In this document: piece after piece, positions 60,431 through 64,000 of the stretch
Layout: each line of letters begins with the position of its first letter
How positions within the stretch are numbered: position 1 is the first letter of the stretch
Source of the DNA: Galeopsis tetrahit
Taxonomy: Eukaryota; Streptophyta; Magnoliopsida; Lamiales; Lamiaceae
Length of the DNA stretch: 64,000 nt
NCBI GenBank assembly: GCA_963675135.1
Contig: OY776130.1
Location: 62,530,867 to 62,594,866 of the forward strand
Direction: 5' to 3'
Made by a program: the position numbers and the translations under genes
Notes under the pieces: model-generated
The model's database searches: none
The model's input: the letters and a program-made list of their open reading frames with translations, nothing else
Told to the model about the DNA's origin: nothing

Positions 60431-62090
60431 AAATTTCGAGACCCATTGACTTATTCGAGGCTTAAATATATTAATATTGCAAACGTTACAAATGAAACAC
60501 AGAGAAAGTAGGAACATAAACTGACGGAAATGAGACGGTGGCGGAGGGAGCGGCAGTGGACGGCACCACCGACAACACATTTGGATAAAAGTCATTAACA
60601 GGCATCCCATCATCAACAAAGATTTATCTACTCGGTAATAAATAATGAAACCGGAAGACAAAGGAATGCCACTACCGACGACTCCTCTAAAGGATTTCCC
60701 AGCCACCGCATTGGAGATCGCTTGTATAATTCCCCCATGTATTCTTTGTTACTCAACAACTGAATTACAAATTAAAAGTTTAGACTCTGTTTTATAGATG
60801 CAAAGTACTACATATTAAAACACATTTTGATTATTAAAAGGTAACTTGTGATTTTTTAATTTTTTTCGTTTGTTTAAGAAACAGGCCGAATTTAGGGGAC
60901 GAAAAATTTAAACCCGGTTTATAATTGATTTTTTTTTTTTTAATAACATAATCGGGGCCAAATTTAGTAGCAAGGTCGAATCGGTCCGAGACACAGATTT
61001 CTGGAAACCTAAAAAAGAGAGAAATTGAGAATCAAAATGAGAGAGAAATTTAATGTTAATGGTCATTTTTTATTTTTTATCAGTATATTTTTTTTTATGT
61101 ACCAATATTAACCGAAGCTTTAGTCAATCGATACAAAATTACGAATAACATGGATATATAAGATGATAATCAAATCAATAAAATAAATTGATCTTATAAA
61201 CATATGTGTTCCCATCAAATACAAAAATACAAAATTCCTATACAAAAATTGTATAACAACACAAAAATACAAAATTCCTATAACAATACAACATCATTAC
61301 ATAAGAAACACAGGAGAGAAAAGATATTTGATGAGGATGACAAAAAAAAATGGCGAATTTATAGAGAATATAAGAAAACCGTTACAAATTTTAAGGAATT
61401 GATCTGAAGGACACCATTCAATCTAGAAATATCGACGGTTAAGATGAAAAGTGATAAATGAAAAATATTAATTACAAATAATAAATGACACTTACCATGA
61501 TTAGCAAGAAAACTAAATGAACGGCCAAGATCAAGATTAAGAAAAGTGATCAACGGTCCACAAAGTTTCCCGCCGAAACTAAAAATGGTAATCCGTAGGT
61601 GTATTATATATTTATAGATGTTTTTATATTTCAGTATAGTACAAGTTATCCGGTGCTTCAATGTAAGAAATCATTTGATCATAAACAATCACAGCCATTC
61701 ACAGGTATACTTTCAAAATTATATATATTTCATACATATATACGTTCATCATTTATTACTTAAATAAATTGATACCTTATATGTTCCACATAATTAGCTA
61801 AATTAATAGAGTTAGCATTAAAAAATTTTATTGAAATTTCAGTTTTGTTCATCCAAACATATTAAAATATGTTCTATAATATTTAAAAGAAAAACGCATG
61901 CATATTAAAACCGAAATAAAATAAATTTATTTCGTATGAAACGTAAATGGATTAGCTTAGTTGAGTATTTAGCAACCATTTAACTAATTTCTGGATAAAT
62001 GGTTTAATGACTTATCAATCTCATTTGTATATTATCATTTTCGGTAAAAAAAAAAAAAAGAGATGCTTTTTTAAAAGAGCAGCCAACAAA
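60431..62090. other. Intergenic DNA with two exon-like patches
   Basis: On the minus strand ~60,720-60,495 is less AT-rich and has a frame ending NDFYPNVLSVVPSTAAPSAT ... FSVFHL stop, but with an upstream stop in the same frame. An overlapping 97-codon frame reads in another phase. At ~61,590-61,490 (minus) LCGPLITFLNLDLGRSFSF is followed by a good donor GTAAGTG. Neither is enough to name a gene; they may be exons of a decayed gene shared with the B3-like remnant. Confidence 0.3.
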
Positions 62091-62561
62091 TGTTAGAATA
62101 CTCTTGTGGAACGCGCGCCAGGCGCGAGAGAGAGGCGATTTACACCTCAGGAAGGTGCGAATTGGTTTCTCTGACTGCGTAAAGAGGAATTTTTCTAGGG
62201 TTCTTCACAACTTCTCGAGGTAATCATTGCATTTATAAGTTTTTTGGAGTGTGGGAGTTAATTTGTCGGAATGGAGGCCAATAGCATTTATGAAAGGAAT
62301 GTTGGCGTGATTTGGGGGCCTGAGCGAGCCGGATTTTTTAGTTCGCCGAGACGTCTCTGCGTATGGGGCAAAGTTATCGAGGCAAAAATCATCATCGTCT
62401 GGGAATTAGGGTTACGCCTCCTTTGGGGATTGGGCGTTCAGGAGGTGGAGGGGGGTATTTATAGGGGGAAAGGAAGGATAGTTTTCTTCACAACCACTGT
62501 ATTCTCAATTGCATCTTCTTCTTTGTCTCATAAGAATTCCATCCTTTCCAATCTACTGAAA

Positions 62562-63920
62562 ATGGCAGAACACCTCCATGAGCCTCTGAGAAATGTCAGG
62601 ATTTCAGATGCTGAAGACTCTAATGTCCATGTGGAGGAAGGCGACCTTGTTATTCCTCAATTTGCGCTGTTGGGGCACTTCACTATTAGAAGGCCCCAAG
62701 GACTGAATGAAATTCTGAACATCTTGCATAGAATCTGGAAGGTGGGGGGAGCGGTTCGTATCATTCTGGTTGCTGAGGGATACTTTATGCTGGACTTTGA
62801 GAAAGAATCTAACTACAACAAAGCTTTCTTCCGTCAACCGTGGATCGTCAACGGACCGATGTTGATCCTCTCAAAACTTCAGGGGGATGAGTTGCCACGA
62901 GACCTGGTTATTAATAGGATCCCCCTCTGGGTCCAATTCCATGGAATGCCGATTTGCTGCATGACTAAGGGCTAGGCCCAGAAACTTGGTGAGGTGCTTG
63001 GAGATGTCATTGACATCGATTGTCCTGAGGAGGGGGCGGCGTGGGGAAGATGCCTGCGAGTTCGGGTTCTGGTGGATCTTCACATGCCTCTCAATAGAAG
63101 CACTTACATCACGGTAAGACGAGAAAGCATCCTGGTGGCCATTAGATACGAGTAGTTGGGGGAATTTTGCTACAGATGTGGAAAGCTCACTCACAGTGAA
63201 AGGGATTGCATGGAACGCTACACTGGGGAAAGTAGCCACCGTGGAGAAGTGAACGAGTTCCCTATGTGGCTCAGGGCGGATGGGCAAAAGGGACTCACTA
63301 TTCAACAATTTGAACACCTCAAGACTCTGATTGAGGTGACAAACCAGGATCGTACTCCCACTCCCCAGGCTGAAGTAAGAAGGACTGTTAACTCAATCAT
63401 CATCCGACCTAATGCAAGGGCAGGAGGGTTGGTTATGGCGGATGAGGCTTGGCACGAAATGAATCAAGAGCTTTCTCAAGAAGCCAATCGATTTGCTGAC
63501 TCAGTCCTCGTTGACGACGCAAACCAGATCTTACAACAGAATGAAGTCAGGTATATTTCTAATGTTGAACACTCTCTCAGGTCTGACTGGGAAGGCATCG
63601 CGCAGGCAAGTTACTATGAAGCTCTTATGAACAATGAAGATATGGGAGAATCCTGCCAAGGTCAGGGAAGCGGCAAAGGTCTGTGGAAGGCTAAACAAGA
63701 AAAAGGGAAGGAAATAATGCTGGGCACACACATTAAGGGGCAGCGGAAGAGAGGAAGACCTACTATGGGAGGGATTCGCATAGCAACAGATATGGAGGTA
63801 ACCAATGAGAGATCGGGAGGAACTAGTGGAAGTGGTTGTAAAAGGCACAAAAGTGACGAGGAGGGATCGAACTCAAGCATGGCGAAGGAGGGTGGAAACC
63901 CTCTCCGCTCTTTTCCATGA
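62562..63920 (+). pseudogene. LINE ORF1 (DUF4283 plus zinc knuckle) with two in-frame stops
   Basis: Nucleic-acid-binding ORF1 protein of plant L1 elements. ATG at 62,562 (MAEHLHEP) is preferred because similarity to LINE ORF1 starts there; the same frame is open upstream to 62,271. The DUF4283 part contains FMLDFEKESNYNKAFFRQPW and NRIPLWVQFHGMP. The CCHC knuckle C-X2-C-X4-H-X4-C spans 63,168-63,209 (CYRCGKLTHSERDC), and the C-terminal part is basic with KGQRKRGRP. TAG stops at 62,973-62,975 and 63,153-63,155 interrupt one otherwise continuous frame of ~452 codons. The stop at 63,918 overlaps the ORF2 ATG. Inactive unless the stops are read through. Confidence 0.85.
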
Positions 63921-64000
63921 TTGTCACATACTGGAATGCGAGAGGATTGAAGGGCCCCAACGCATTCCAGAAGTTAAGGCATGTTATTGCCCTAAATAAG
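63917..64000 (+). CDS. LINE ORF2 start (endonuclease/reverse transcriptase), cut by window end
   Basis: ATG at 63,917 overlaps the ORF1 stop in the arrangement ATGA. The 28 visible codons read MIVTYWNARGLKGPNAF and continue to the window end, matching the N-terminus of L1 apurinic-type endonucleases (WN.RGL...). The endonuclease supplies the nick for target-primed reverse transcription by the RT that should follow. Completeness cannot be judged. Confidence 0.8.
   Translation, partial: MIVTYWNARGLKGPNAFQKLRHVIALNK

Larger units (their letters stand above)
62100..64000 (+). mobile_element. L1-type LINE, 5' part, continues beyond the window
   Basis: A plus-strand non-LTR retrotransposon: GC-rich leader from about 62,100, an ORF1 with DUF4283-type and CCHC domains, and the start of ORF2. 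No LTR. The 5' boundary is approximate; the 3' end lies outside the window. Confidence 0.85.

Noticed and set aside
60413..60706. 97-codon minus-strand frame as a gene
   Set aside because: Hydrophobic/proline mix without family features; another phase over the same DNA looks at least as protein-like, so coding phase is undecided.
62271..62561. LINE ORF1 start at 62,271
   Set aside because: The frame is open, but the first ~97 codons do not resemble ORF1 and overlap a leader-like region; the ATG at 62,562 fits the family better.

Overview
The window is nuclear DNA from a flowering plant, most likely a eudicot. It carries intron-rich GT-AG genes of plant families (ADP-ribosylation factor, WAT1-related/UMAMIT transporter, a decayed B3-like gene), AT-rich intergenic DNA, and plant-type mobile elements of nearly every class: Copia, Gypsy, L1-type LINE, tRNA-derived SINE, Helitron, hAT, Mutator-like, Stowaway-like and CACTA-like. 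Family-level placement (perhaps Lamiales) is only a guess. There is no bacterial-style operon structure and no CRISPR array.

Layout. 1-0.5 kb is a GC-rich block with short tandem repeats. 1.0-5.0 kb holds a complete minus-strand ARF1-type GTPase gene (five coding exons, 181 aa) and, just beyond its 3' end, a plus-strand unprocessed fragment of an ARF copy. 6.2-6.6 kb has a small single-exon gene for an unrecognised 114-aa protein. 8.0-12.1 kb is a complete minus-strand WAT1-related transporter gene (eight exons, 376 aa) with a foldback element in one intron. 12.2-19.8 kb has no gene that I can support. It holds non-autonomous DNA transposons, including a Stowaway-like element that appears to contain nested hAT and Mutator-like insertions.

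19.8-25.5 kb and 40.6-46.0 kb are diverged direct copies of one segment of about 5.5 kb, and each has gained its own insertions. Between them lie two inverted copies of a Mutator-like element (25.5-26.8 and 38.1-40.4 kb) carrying GC-rich, possibly captured sequence. Also between them are an intact, young Ty1/copia retrotransposon (26,924-33,769, flanked by AAAAG) with one 1396-aa polyprotein, and the 5' end of a decayed Gypsy element (35.2-36.5 kb).

46.1-57.2 kb holds a hAT element, a decayed minus-strand RepHel Helitron whose 3' terminus is visible at 47,672, a hAT inserted inside it, a second Helitron helicase fragment, and another hAT. 58.7-59.2 kb contains a B3-like pseudogene, followed by a tandem duplication with a unit of about 568 bp. 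The window ends inside a plus-strand L1-type LINE (ORF1 with two in-frame stops, start of ORF2).

Most notable observation: the Copia element has no tRNA-3'-end-type primer binding site. Exactly two bases (GT) after its 5' LTR lie 15 nt that are the perfect reverse complement of a 15-nt site inside both LTRs. This arrangement suggests self-primed reverse transcription, as known for Tf1 of fission yeast, or an unusual U5-leader RNA structure.
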